64,000 nucleotides of DNA from Amycolatopsis sp. A133 (GTDB lineage Bacteria > Actinomycetota > Actinomycetes > Mycobacteriales > Pseudonocardiaceae), in NCBI RefSeq assembly GCF_031082405.1, contig NZ_JAVHJU010000025.1:248001-312000 (forward strand), in the 5' to 3' direction. A program made the translations under genes and the position numbers. Of the stretch, positions 49,681 through 57,973 are shown piece after piece (position 1 is the stretch's first letter; each line of letters starts with the position of its first letter). Under the pieces are notes generated by a model, which worked only from the letters and a program-made list of their open reading frames with translations, ran no database searches and was not told where the DNA came from.

Positions 49681-51390
49681 ATGTCTCACACGTGGGTGAC
49701 CGCCAGTGACGGTGTCCGCCTCTCCGTCACCATCGAGGGCCGGAGCGACGGGCCCACGGTCGTGCTCGTGCACGGCTACCCGGACAACAGCTCGATGTGG
49801 GGCGGGGTAGCCGCCGAACTGGCCGGGAAACACCGCGTCGTCACCTACGACGTCCGCGGCGCGGGACAGTCGGACAAGCCGCCGGGACGCGCGTCCTACC
49901 GGCTGGACCAGCTGGCCGACGACCTGCGCGCCGTCGTCGAGGCGGTGCAGCCTGCCGGCAAGGTGCACCTCGTCGCCCACGACTGGGGCTCGATCCAGAC
50001 CTGGCACGCCGTCACCGGCGACGGCCTGCGCGGGCGGATCGCCTCCTACACGTCCCTCTCGGGGCCGAGCCTCGACCACGCCGGCGCGTGGTTCCGCGCC
50101 CAGCTGAGCCGTCCGACGCCGAAGCGGCTCAAGAACGCGCTGAGTCAGTTCCTGCACTCGTGGTACATCCTCGCGTTCCAGGTGCCGTTCATCCCGGACC
50201 TGCTGTGGCGCACCGGTTTGCTGGGCAAGCAGATCCAGCGGATGGAACCGGACGCCGCGCCCCCGGAGAAGTCCGACGGCCTGCACGGCCTCGAGCTCTA
50301 CCGCGCGAACATGTTCACCCGGTTGTCGCGCCCCGCGCCCCGTCCCGCCGACGTCCCGGTCCAGGTCCTGGCCCCGACCGGCGACGCCTACGTCACGACG
50401 CCGCTGCAGACCGAAGTCGCCAGGTGGGTCCCCGACCTGCGGATCCGCCGGATCGTCGGGACGCACTGGGTGACCCGGGCGAAGCCACAGGTAGTGGCCG
50501 CCGCGGCCGCCGAGCTGATCGAGTACGCCGAAACCGGCACCGAAAGCCGTGGCCTGCGCCGGGCCCGCGTCGACGCCGGGCCGTTCGCGCACAAGCTCGT
50601 CGTCGTCACCGGGGCGGGCAGCGGGATCGGCCGCGCCACCGCGCTCGCGTTCGCCGCTCGGGGCGCCGACGTCGTCATCACGGACATCGACGCATCGAGT
50701 GCTGCGGAAACCCTGAAGCTGCTGGGCGAGCGCGGACTCGCCGAGTACACAGTGGACTCGTCGGACGGCGAGGCCGTGCACCGCTTCGCCGAGCGGGTCC
50801 GCGCCGAGCACGGCGTCCCGGACATCGTGGTCAACAACGCGGGCATCGGGATGTCCGGCCCGTTCCTCGACACGTCGGTCGAGGACTGGGAACGCGTCAT
50901 CGACGTCAACCTCTGGGGCGTGATCCACGGCTGCCGCGCGTTCGCGCCGATGCTCGCCGAACGCGGCGAAGGCGGCCAGATCGTCAACCTCGCCTCGGCC
51001 GCCGCCTACCTGCCGTCGAAGATCCTTTCCGCCTACGCCACCACGAAGTCGGCTGTGCTGACGTTGAGCAGCTGCCTGCGGGCCGAACTGGCTTCGGACC
51101 ACATCGGCGTCACGGCGGTGTGCCCGGGCATCGTCAAGACCAACATCACCAACACGACGACGTTCGTCGGAGTGTCCGAAGAGGAGCAGCGACGACGTCA
51201 GGTCTCCAGCTCGAAGCTGTACGCCCGGCGCGGGTTCGGTCCCGAAGGTGTCGCGCGGGACATCCTGCGTGCCGTGGAAAAGGACATCGCGATCGCGCCG
51301 TCCACTCCGGAGGCGAAGGCCGCGCTGGTCCTTTCGCGACTGACGCCCGGCTTGCTCCGCAAGGCCGCGAAGCTGGACCTGACGCCGTGA
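49681..51390 (+). CDS. EphD-like fusion: alpha/beta-hydrolase plus short-chain dehydrogenase
   Basis: 569 residues. Residues 1-290 are an epoxide-hydrolase-type alpha/beta-hydrolase: VLVHGYPDNSSMWG, and the nucleophile Asp in LVAHDWGSIQTWH. Residues 305-569 are a classical SDR: TGAGSGIG, VNNAGIGMSG, catalytic Ser/Tyr/Lys in NLASAAAYLPSKIL and YATTKSAVL. The layout is that of M. tuberculosis EphD (Rv2214c), implicated in mycolic-acid metabolism. Pseudonocardiaceae of the Amycolatopsis type lack mycolates, so the substrate here should be another lipid. It is coupled by GTGA to a TetR gene. Confidence 0.9.
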   Translation: MSHTWVTASDGVRLSVTIEGRSDGPTVVLVHGYPDNSSMWGGVAAELAGKHRVVTYDVRGAGQSDKPPGRASYRLDQLADDLRAVVEAVQPAGKVHLVAHDWGSIQTWHAVTGDGLRGRIASYTSLSGPSLDHAGAWFRAQLSRPTPKRLKNALSQFLHSWYILAFQVPFIPDLLWRTGLLGKQIQRMEPDAAPPEKSDGLHGLELYRANMFTRLSRPAPRPADVPVQVLAPTGDAYVTTPLQTEVARWVPDLRIRRIVGTHWVTRAKPQVVAAAAAELIEYAETGTESRGLRRARVDAGPFAHKLVVVTGAGSGIGRATALAFAARGADVVITDIDASSAAETLKLLGERGLAEYTVDSSDGEAVHRFAERVRAEHGVPDIVVNNAGIGMSGPFLDTSVEDWERVIDVNLWGVIHGCRAFAPMLAERGEGGQIVNLASAAAYLPSKILSAYATTKSAVLTLSSCLRAELASDHIGVTAVCPGIVKTNITNTTTFVGVSEEEQRRRQVSSSKLYARRGFGPEGVARDILRAVEKDIAIAPSTPEAKAALVLSRLTPGLLRKAAKLDLTP

Positions 51391-51992
51391 GCCGACCGCG
51401 GCGGATGACGCCGCAGGCCCGCCGTGACGACCTGATCCGCGCCGCACTCGACCTGTTCGGCTCGCGGGCGCCGGAGCTGGTGACCGTGGACGACATCGTC
51501 GCGCGCGCCGAGGTGTCGCGGCCGTTGTTCTACCGGTACTTCTCGAGCCTGCGCGAGCTGCAGGTCGAGGCCCTGCGCACGGTCACCGACGGGCTGATCG
51601 ACGGCCTGGCGGGGCTCGAGGAAGGGCCGCCCGAAACCCGGCTCCGAGCCGCCGTCCGTGGCTTGATCGACGTCGCCGACCACTACCGGGCGGGGTACAT
51701 CGCGCTGCTGCGCGGCGGTTCGGTGATCGCGACGTCCGAAACCGACGCGGCGATCGACGAAGTCCGCAACCGGGCGGTGGCGCTGATCCTGGACGCCCTC
51801 GGCGTCTCCGAGCCGTCACCGCTGCTGTTGTTGACCCTGCGCTGCTGGACGGCGGTGGTCGAGGGCGCGCTGCTGAGCTGGCTCCAGGAACGCACGATCC
51901 CGCGCGAGGCCCTGGACACCTGGCTGGTCGACCAGCTCACGGCCATGCTCGGCACAACCGCCGCCCACGACCAAAGCCGCACTTTCACGTGA
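51387..51992 (+). CDS. TetR regulator coupled to the EphD-like gene
   Basis: 201 residues from GTG 51387. The helix-turn-helix reads VTVDDIVARAEVSRPLFYRY, followed by FSSLRELQVEAL, and a helical ligand domain follows. The last residues (QSRTFT and the stop) are encoded inside a 61-nt palindromic element, so insertion of that element probably replaced the original C-terminus. It likely represses the operon through the palindrome at 49656-49678. Confidence 0.87.
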   Translation: MSRPRRMTPQARRDDLIRAALDLFGSRAPELVTVDDIVARAEVSRPLFYRYFSSLRELQVEALRTVTDGLIDGLAGLEEGPPETRLRAAVRGLIDVADHYRAGYIALLRGGSVIATSETDAAIDEVRNRAVALILDALGVSEPSPLLLLTLRCWTAVVEGALLSWLQERTIPREALDTWLVDQLTAMLGTTAAHDQSRTFT

Positions 51993-52039
51993 AAGTGATG
52001 TGGAGGATAATCCTCCGTATCACTTTCACGTGAAAGTGC
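51979..52039. repeat. 61-nt composite palindrome built from two CACTTTCACGTGAAAGTG copies
   Basis: Two copies of the 18-bp palindrome (51980-51997 and 52021-52038) flank a central GGAGGAT-A-ATCCTCC (52002-52016). The entire 61 nt is near-perfectly self-complementary, with only the two base pairs at the GT steps unpaired. It spans the TetR stop and ends 10 bp before the citA stop, so it is a bidirectional terminator. Its left flank matches 27793-27818 exactly. Confidence 0.8.
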
Positions 52040-52048
52040 GCGTGGGGG

Positions 52049-53197
52049 TCAGTGCTTGGTGACCAGTTCCCAGCCCTCGACGTCCTCGGGGGTGCGCGGC
52101 GCCGGGCCGACGTACTTGGCCGACGGCCGCACCAGGCGTCCGGTCCGCTTCTGCTCCAGGATGTGCGCGGCCCAGCCGGCGGTGCGGGCCGAACTGAACA
52201 TCGCGGGCATCATGTGCGGCGGGACCTGCGCGAAGTCCAGGATGACCGCGGCCCAGAACTCGACGTTGGTCTCGATCGGGTGATCCGGACGCCGCTCGCG
52301 CAGCTCCTTCAGCGCCGCCTGCTCCAGCGCGGCGGCCGCCTCGTAGCGGGTCGCGCCGAGCTCCTGGCAGGTCCGGCGCAGCACGCGCGCCCGCGGGTCC
52401 TCGGCGCGGTAGACGCGGTGACCGAAGCCCATCAGGCGTTCCTTGCGGTCGAGGATGCCCTTGACCAGGCCCTCGGGGTCGCCGGTGCGCTCGACCTCTT
52501 CGATCATCGGCAGCACGCGCGCCGGGGCACCACCGTGCAGCGGACCCGACATCGCGCCGATGGCGCCGGACATGGCCGCCGCGACGTCCGCGCCGGTGGA
52601 GGCGATGACCCGGGCGGTGAAGGTCGACGCGTTGAGGCCGTGCTCGGCGGCCGACACCCAGTAGGCGTCCAGAGCCTTGACGTGGGCGGGGTCCGGCTCG
52701 CCGCGCCAGCGGATGAGGAACCGCTCGGTGATCGAGTGGGCCTCGTCGACGCGGGTCTGCGGCACGGCGGGCTGCCCGACGCCGCGGGCCGACTGCGCGA
52801 CGTAGGACAGCGCCATCACCGAGGCGCGGGCCAGCTGCTCGCGGGCCTCTTCGTCGGTGATGTCGAGCAGCGGGCGGTAGCCCCAGATCGGCGCGAGCAT
52901 GGCCAGCGCGGCCTGGACGTCCACCCGGACGTCGCCGGTGTGCACCGGCAGCGGGAACGGCTCAGCGGGCGGGAGGCCGTGGCCGAACCGGCCGTCCACG
53001 AGGAGGCCCCACACATCACCGAAGGTCACCTTGCCGGCGAGGTCTTCGATGTCGACGCCGCGGTAGCGCAGCGCACCGCCGTCCCGGTCGGGTTCGGCGA
53101 TTTCGGTGCGGAAGGCGACAACGCCTTCCAGACCCGGTCGGAAGCCGTCGTCGGGTTGGCCGGACGGCTGTGGCTTGCTGATCGTGGAGGTAGTCAC
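52049..53197 (-). CDS. citA: Citrate synthase 2 (CitA type)
   Basis: 382 residues from GTG 53197; a longer in-frame start at 53287 would add an unlikely arginine-rich leader. Catalytic residues are the His in SAAEHGLNAST, the His in SGPLHGGAPARVL and the Asp in AAVILDFAQVP. MGFGHRVYRAEDPRA binds CoA and oxaloacetate. It condenses acetyl-CoA with oxaloacetate, or may act as a methylcitrate synthase. It matches Rv0889c and ends the collinear block. Confidence 0.93.
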   Translation of the reverse strand: MTTSTISKPQPSGQPDDGFRPGLEGVVAFRTEIAEPDRDGGALRYRGVDIEDLAGKVTFGDVWGLLVDGRFGHGLPPAEPFPLPVHTGDVRVDVQAALAMLAPIWGYRPLLDITDEEAREQLARASVMALSYVAQSARGVGQPAVPQTRVDEAHSITERFLIRWRGEPDPAHVKALDAYWVSAAEHGLNASTFTARVIASTGADVAAAMSGAIGAMSGPLHGGAPARVLPMIEEVERTGDPEGLVKGILDRKERLMGFGHRVYRAEDPRARVLRRTCQELGATRYEAAAALEQAALKELRERRPDHPIETNVEFWAAVILDFAQVPPHMMPAMFSSARTAGWAAHILEQKRTGRLVRPSAKYVGPAPRTPEDVEGWELVTKH

Positions 53198-53352
53198 TGT
53201 TTCGCGGAACCTTTCGGTGCGCTTTTTTCCCCGGCTGGGTGGTGCTGGTCGCGCGGTTGGAGAGAGCGCACGGAACGCGCGCCACATCGCACGGATGGAT
53301 AGACCTTGCTCCCTCCACCGGCCACTGGCAATCGAAAGATGCGGTGGTTTCG

Positions 53353-53380
53353 GTCACGATTACGAGAACGATTCAGTCAC
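53353..53380 (+). promoter_or_regulatory. GlnR-like half-sites upstream of the urease operon
   Basis: GTCAC (53353) and GTCAC (53376) flank GAGAAC, giving GTCAC-n6-GAGAAC-n6-GTCAC. This resembles the actinobacterial GlnR pattern GTnAC-n6-GAAAC, but with one extra base in the middle unit. The site lies about 110 bp before ureA, within the 291-bp gap shared with the divergent citA promoter. Confidence 0.38.
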
Positions 53381-53488
53381 CGAAGCCCGCGGACCGGAGA
53401 ATTTTTCGCCACGCAGTGTGACGAAGCCCAGGTAAATCCTGTGTTTCCGATCCGGGCGCTGCCGTGTTTCGGGTGATAGACCTAGCGG

Positions 53489-53791
53489 ATGCACCTCAGC
53501 CCGCAGGAGCGCGACAAGCTGCTCATCCACGTGGCGGCGGACGTCGCGCGGAAGCGGCTGGACCGCGGCGTCCGGCTCAACTACCCCGAGGCGGTCGCGC
53601 TGATCACCGACCACGTCCTCGAAGGCGCCCGCGACGGGCGCACGGTCAGCGAGCTGGTCTCCAGCGGGCGCTCCGTGCTCTCCCGGGCGCAGGTGCTGGA
53701 CGGCGTGCCCGAGATGGTCGACTCCGTGCAGGTCGAGGCCACTTTCCCGGACGGCACGAAGCTCGTCACCGTGCACGACCCGATCGTGTGA
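53489..53791 (+). CDS. ureA: Urease gamma subunit
   Basis: 100 residues, the normal length. MHLSPQERDKLLIHVAADVA, LNYPEAVALITDHVLEGARDG and PEMVDSVQVEATFPDGTKLV are family signatures. It is the structural gamma subunit of the cytosolic nickel enzyme that hydrolyses urea to ammonia and carbamate. First of six urease genes; a GlnR-like site is upstream. Confidence 0.97.
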   Translation: MHLSPQERDKLLIHVAADVARKRLDRGVRLNYPEAVALITDHVLEGARDGRTVSELVSSGRSVLSRAQVLDGVPEMVDSVQVEATFPDGTKLVTVHDPIV

Positions 53792-53802
53792 GGAGCAGCG
53801 GC

Positions 53803-54108
53803 ATGCACCCTGGCGAGATCATCCCCGGCGAGGAGCCGGTCGAGCTGAACCCCGGCCGCCCGCGCGTCCGGCTCCTGGTTCGCAACCTCGGCGACCGGCC
53901 GGTGCAGGTCGGCTCGCACTACCACTTCGCGGCCGTGAACCCGGGCCTCGAATTCGACCGCGACGCCGCCCGCGGCCACCGGCTCGACGTGCCGGCCGGG
54001 ACGTCGGTGCGGTTCGAACCCGGCGTGGAACGGGAAGTCGATCTCGTTCCCCTGGCCGGCGCGCGCCGGGTGCCGGGCCTGCGGTCCGAATTTGCGGGGG
54101 ACTTCTGA
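53803..54108 (+). CDS. ureB: Urease beta subunit
   Basis: 101 residues from ATG 53803, preceded by GAGGAGC. HPGEIIPGEEPVELNPGRPR, GDRPVQVGSHYHFAAVNPGL and RLDVPAGTSVRFEPG are diagnostic. It is the structural beta subunit. It ends one base before the ureC start. Confidence 0.97.
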   Translation: MHPGEIIPGEEPVELNPGRPRVRLLVRNLGDRPVQVGSHYHFAAVNPGLEFDRDAARGHRLDVPAGTSVRFEPGVEREVDLVPLAGARRVPGLRSEFAGDF

Positions 54109-54109
54109 A

Positions 54110-55825
54110 ATGGCGCAGATCGATCGTGAGCGCTACGCCGAACTGTTCGGCCCGACCACCGGCGACCGGATCCGGCTCGCCGACACCGATCTGCTGATCG
54201 AGGTCACCGAGGACCGCTCGATGGGGCCCGGCGGCTCCGGCGACGAGGTGCTCTTCGGCGGCGGCAAGGTCATCCGCGAATCGATGGGCCAGGGCACGGC
54301 GACCCGGGCGGAAGGCGCGCCGGACCTGATCATCACCGGCGCGGTGATCCTCGACCACTGGGGCGTCGTCAAGGCCGACGTCGGCGTGCGCGACGGCCGG
54401 ATCGTCGGCATCGGCAAGGCGGGCAACCCGGACACGATGGACGGCGTCGACGCAGGCCTGGTCATCGGGCCGTCCACCGAAGTGCTGTCCGGCAACGGCA
54501 AGATCCTCACCGCGGGCGGCATCGACTGCCACGTGCACTTCATCTGCCCGCAGCTCGTCGACACGGCACTCGCGTCCGGGCTGACCACTTTGGTCGGTGG
54601 CGGCACCGGGCCCAACGAGGGCACGAAGGCCACCACGGTCACGCCCGGCGCGTGGAACCTCGGCCGGATGCTGTCCGCGATGGACGGTTACCCGGTCAAC
54701 GTCCTGTTGCTGGGCAAGGGGAACACCGTCCGGCCCGAGGCGCTGCGCGAGCAGCTGGCGGCGGGTGCGGGCGGGTTCAAGCTCCACGAGGACTGGGGCA
54801 CCACCCCCGCCGCGATCGACGCCTGCTTGACCGTGGCCGACGAAGCCGGCGTGCAGGTGGCCATCCATACGGACACCTTGAACGAGGCGGGTTTTCTGGA
54901 GTCCACTGTGGACGCCATCGGCGGCCGCTCGATCAACGCCTACCACACCGAAGGGGCCGGCGGCGGGCACGCGCCGGACATCATCCAGGTCGTCTCGCTG
55001 CCGAACGTGCTGCCGTCGTCGACCAACCCGACCCGCCCGCACACGGCCAACACCCTCGACGAGCACCTCGACATGCTGGTGGTCTGCCACCACCTCAACC
55101 CGTCGGTGCCCGAGGACCTCGCCTTCGCCGAGAGCCGGATCCGGCCGACCACGATCGCGGCCGAGGACGTCCTGCACGACATGGGCGCGATCTCGATGAT
55201 GAGCTCCGATTCGCAGGCGATGGGCCGGATCGGCGAGGTGATCATCCGGACCTGGCAGACCGCGCACGTGATGAAACGCCGCCGCGGCGCACTGCCCGGC
55301 GACGGCGCGGCGGACAACCTGCGCGCGCGTCGTTATGTCGCCAAATACACGATCAACCCGGCCATCGCGCACGGCATGGAGACCGAAATCGGCTCGGTCG
55401 AGGTCGGCAAGCTCGCCGATCTCGTCCTGTGGGAGCCGAAGTTCTTCGGCGTCCGCCCGCACGTGGTGCTGAAGGGCGGCTTCCCGGCGTGGGCGGCGAT
55501 GGGCGACGCGAACGCGTCCATCCCGACCCCGCAGCCGGTGCTCGCGCGGCCGATGTTCGGCGCGTCCATCGGGGCCGCGCTGAGCCTGCACTTCGTCGCG
55601 CCGTCCGCTTTGGACAGTGGGTTGCGCGAGAAGTTCGGCATCACGCGGCCGCTGGTCGCGGTGTCGGACATGCGGGCGCGAACCAAGGCGGACATGGTGC
55701 TCAACGACGTCACGCCGGACGTCCGCGTCGAGCCGGACAGCTTCGCGGTGCACGTCGACGGCGAGCTGATCGAACCGCAGCCGGTGACGGAACTGCCGAT
55801 GGCGCAAAGGTACTTCTTGTTTTGA
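54110..55825 (+). CDS. ureC: Urease alpha (catalytic) subunit
   Basis: 571 residues from ATG 54110. The nickel site has H141 and H143 (GGIDCHVHFICPQ), carbamylated K224 (AGGFKLHEDWGTTP), His residues in VQVAIHTDTLNE and GAGGGHAPDI, and a distal Asp. The mobile-flap Cys and His are in VVCHHLNPSVPED. Normal length and full motif set indicate an active enzyme. It carries one exact GTCCACTGTGGAC palindrome at 54901. Confidence 0.98.
   Translation: MAQIDRERYAELFGPTTGDRIRLADTDLLIEVTEDRSMGPGGSGDEVLFGGGKVIRESMGQGTATRAEGAPDLIITGAVILDHWGVVKADVGVRDGRIVGIGKAGNPDTMDGVDAGLVIGPSTEVLSGNGKILTAGGIDCHVHFICPQLVDTALASGLTTLVGGGTGPNEGTKATTVTPGAWNLGRMLSAMDGYPVNVLLLGKGNTVRPEALREQLAAGAGGFKLHEDWGTTPAAIDACLTVADEAGVQVAIHTDTLNEAGFLESTVDAIGGRSINAYHTEGAGGGHAPDIIQVVSLPNVLPSSTNPTRPHTANTLDEHLDMLVVCHHLNPSVPEDLAFAESRIRPTTIAAEDVLHDMGAISMMSSDSQAMGRIGEVIIRTWQTAHVMKRRRGALPGDGAADNLRARRYVAKYTINPAIAHGMETEIGSVEVGKLADLVLWEPKFFGVRPHVVLKGGFPAWAAMGDANASIPTPQPVLARPMFGASIGAALSLHFVAPSALDSGLREKFGITRPLVAVSDMRARTKADMVLNDVTPDVRVEPDSFAVHVDGELIEPQPVTELPMAQRYFLF
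54901..54913. repeat. GTCCACTGTGGAC palindrome, copy 2
   Basis: Exact 13-bp palindrome inside ureC, in frame as S-T-V-D. Identical to copies at 18296 and 57452. Confidence 0.7.
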
Positions 55826-55838
55826 TGGAGCTACTCTG

Positions 55839-56510
55839 ATGGATCTCTCGGCGCTGATCCTCGCGGACTCCCGCTTCCCCGGCGGCGGTCACGTCCACAG
55901 TGGCGGGTTGGAGGAGGTGGTCGCACGGAAACTGGTGACGTCCGTGCGCGATCTCCCGGGGTTCCTTTCCGGACGGTTGCGGACGGCGGGATTCCTGGCG
56001 GCGGTTTTTGCTGCTGCCTCGGCTCATGCGGCGGTCACTCAGGGCAATTGGTCACTTTTGGACAGTGAGCTGGATGCCCGCACTCCGTCGCTCGCGCAGC
56101 GCGAGGCCTCCCGGGCGCAAGGCCGCGGGACCGCCCGGGCCGGGCGAATCGCTTGGCCTTCTCCTGTCCTGGAAGGGCTGCTGACCGAGACGCCGCGGCC
56201 GCACCACCCGATCGTGCTGGGTGCGCTGGTCGGCGTCGCGGGCGGTTCGCCGTACGACGCGGCGATGGCTGTCGCCTATCTGTCGGTGAGCGGGCCGGCG
56301 AGCGCGGTCGTGCGGCTGCTGGGGCTGGATCCCTTTGCGGTCAACGCGGTGGTGGCGCGACTGGATCTTGCGTCCGTCTGTTCGGAAGCGGCCGCCGTGG
56401 CGGGGGACGACCCGGCGTCGCTGCCGTCGCCGGGATCGCCGGCATTGGATTTGTTCGCCGAGGCCCACGCCCGGCACCACCAGGAAGAGGTGCGTCTCTT
56501 TGCCAGCTGA
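55839..56510 (+). CDS. ureF: Urease accessory protein UreF
   Basis: 223 residues, all-helical. LILADSRFPGGGHVHSGGLE is the family N-terminal motif, and PYDAAMAVAYLSVSGPASAV is in the conserved core. UreF bridges UreD and UreG during nickel insertion. Its 3' end overlaps the probable UreG start by 11 bp. Confidence 0.92.
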   Translation: MDLSALILADSRFPGGGHVHSGGLEEVVARKLVTSVRDLPGFLSGRLRTAGFLAAVFAAASAHAAVTQGNWSLLDSELDARTPSLAQREASRAQGRGTARAGRIAWPSPVLEGLLTETPRPHHPIVLGALVGVAGGSPYDAAMAVAYLSVSGPASAVVRLLGLDPFAVNAVVARLDLASVCSEAAAVAGDDPASLPSPGSPALDLFAEAHARHHQEEVRLFAS

Positions 56511-57192
56511 ACACGGACACGGGCACGGACACGTCCACCCGGTCAACTTCGACCCGACGGCCGCCGAACCCGACCACTACGACCCGGCGCCCGCCGCGGG
56601 CCGCGCCTACCGGATCGGCATCGGCGGCCCGGTCGGCTCCGGCAAGACGGCGCTGACCGCGGCGCTCTGCCGCGCGCTGGGCGACGAGATCCGGCTCGCC
56701 GTGGTCACCAACGACATCTACACGACCGAGGACGCGGACTTCCTGCGCCGCGCGGGAGTGCTCGACCCGGAACGGATCGAGGCGGTGCAGACCGGCGCCT
56801 GCCCGCACACGGCGATCCGCGACGACATCACCGCGAACCTCGACGCCGTCGAGCGGCTGGAGGAGAAGTTCCCCGGCCTCGACCTGGTGATCATCGAGAG
56901 CGGCGGCGACAACCTGACGGCGGTGTTCAGCCGCGGCCTGGCGGACAGCCAGATCTTCGTGGTCGACGTCGCGGGCGGCGACAAGGTGCCGCGCAAGGGC
57001 GGTCCCGGCGTCACGACGGCGGACCTGCTGGTGATCAACAAGATCGACATCGCCCACCTGGTCGGCGCGGACATGGCCGTGATGACGTCGGACGCGCACC
57101 GGATGCGGGGCTCGCTGCCGGTGATCACCCAGTCCCTTGTGGATACTCCGGACGCCCCCGCGGTCGCCGGCTGGGTCCGTTCCCTGCTGTGA
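56500..57192 (+). CDS. ureG: Urease accessory GTPase UreG with His-rich N-terminus
   Basis: 230 residues if TTG 56500 starts it. The N-terminus EHGHGHGHVHP is a probable nickel-binding tract. P-loop GGPVGSGKTALT, TNDIYTTEDADFL, the CPH motif in TGACPHTAIRDD, ESGGDNLTAVFSRGL and NKIDIAHLVG complete the GTPase. It delivers nickel to the UreD-UreF-apourease complex using GTP. No ureE is present, so this His tract may supply nickel storage or handover. Confidence 0.93.
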   Translation: MPAEHGHGHGHVHPVNFDPTAAEPDHYDPAPAAGRAYRIGIGGPVGSGKTALTAALCRALGDEIRLAVVTNDIYTTEDADFLRRAGVLDPERIEAVQTGACPHTAIRDDITANLDAVERLEEKFPGLDLVIIESGGDNLTAVFSRGLADSQIFVVDVAGGDKVPRKGGPGVTTADLLVINKIDIAHLVGADMAVMTSDAHRMRGSLPVITQSLVDTPDAPAVAGWVRSLL

Positions 57193-57884
57193 AGGCTCAC
57201 GCGCGGCTGACGGCGTGCTTCGACGGCTCGCGCACGGTGTTGCGGGAGCTGAGTTCGATGGCGCCGTTGACGTTGTTCCCGCGCCGGCGCTCGGGTTCGA
57301 CGGCGGTGGTGCACTTGGTGAACTCGGCCACGTCTCCGCTGGGCGGCGACGACCTGCGGCTCACGGTGCGGGTCGGTCCGGGTGCCTCCCTCCGGTTGTC
57401 GGGGGTGGCGGCTACGTTGGCTTTGCCGGGCCTGCACGGAGAGTCCTCCTTGTCCACTGTGGACGTTGTCGTGGAGGACGGCGGGTCGCTGGAGTACCTG
57501 CCGGAGCCGACGGTGATCACCGCGCGGGCCCGGCACCGTGCGGTTTTCCGGGCTGCGCTGGCTTCGGATGCCTACCTGCACACGCGGGAGGTGCTGGTGC
57601 TGGGGCGGGCGGGGGAGAGTCCGGGTTCTCTGGTGACCACGTTGGACGTGGTCCGGGACGGGGCTCCGGTGCTCCGGCAGACGCTTCCGGTGGGGGATGC
57701 GGGCTTGGACGGGAGCTTGGCCGTGCTGGCGGGCCGCCGGGTGCTGGTCACGGACCTGGAGGTCGGCGGGCCCGAGCTCCCGGCGGCCTCGGGTGAGTGG
57801 TGGTCCCGCAGCCCCCTCGCCGCGGGCGGCACCCTCACGACTTCCCTGGCCCCGGACGCCGTTACCGCGCTGCGGCCGTTCTGA
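57189..57884 (+). CDS. ureD: Urease accessory protein UreD (UreH)
   Basis: 231 residues from GTG 57189, in a 4-bp overlap with ureG. Beta-rich: MAPLTLFPRRRSGSTAVVHL, GASLRLSGVAATLALPG and LEYLPEPTVITARARHRAVF fit the UreD family, though it is somewhat short and divergent, as in other actinobacteria. It scaffolds nickel transfer to the apoenzyme. Last gene of the operon, followed by a hairpin. Confidence 0.88.
   Translation: MKAHARLTACFDGSRTVLRELSSMAPLTLFPRRRSGSTAVVHLVNSATSPLGGDDLRLTVRVGPGASLRLSGVAATLALPGLHGESSLSTVDVVVEDGGSLEYLPEPTVITARARHRAVFRAALASDAYLHTREVLVLGRAGESPGSLVTTLDVVRDGAPVLRQTLPVGDAGLDGSLAVLAGRRVLVTDLEVGGPELPAASGEWWSRSPLAAGGTLTTSLAPDAVTALRPF
57452..57464. repeat. GTCCACTGTGGAC palindrome, copy 3
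   Basis: Exact 13-bp palindrome inside ureD, in frame as S-T-V-D. Identical to copies at 18296 and 54901. Confidence 0.7.
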
Positions 57885-57937
57885 GCAGCCCCCGTTTTCC
57901 ACGCTACCGGGAGGGACCGACAGTTTCGGGTGGCCGG

Positions 57938-57968
57938 CCGCTCGCCGGGGAGGACCCCCGGCGAGCGG
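57938..57968. terminator. Bidirectional terminator after the urease operon
   Basis: CCGCTCGCCGGGG and CCCCGGCGAGCGG form a perfect 13-bp stem between ureD and the convergent lipase gene. Confidence 0.78.
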
Positions 57969-57973
57969 AACCG

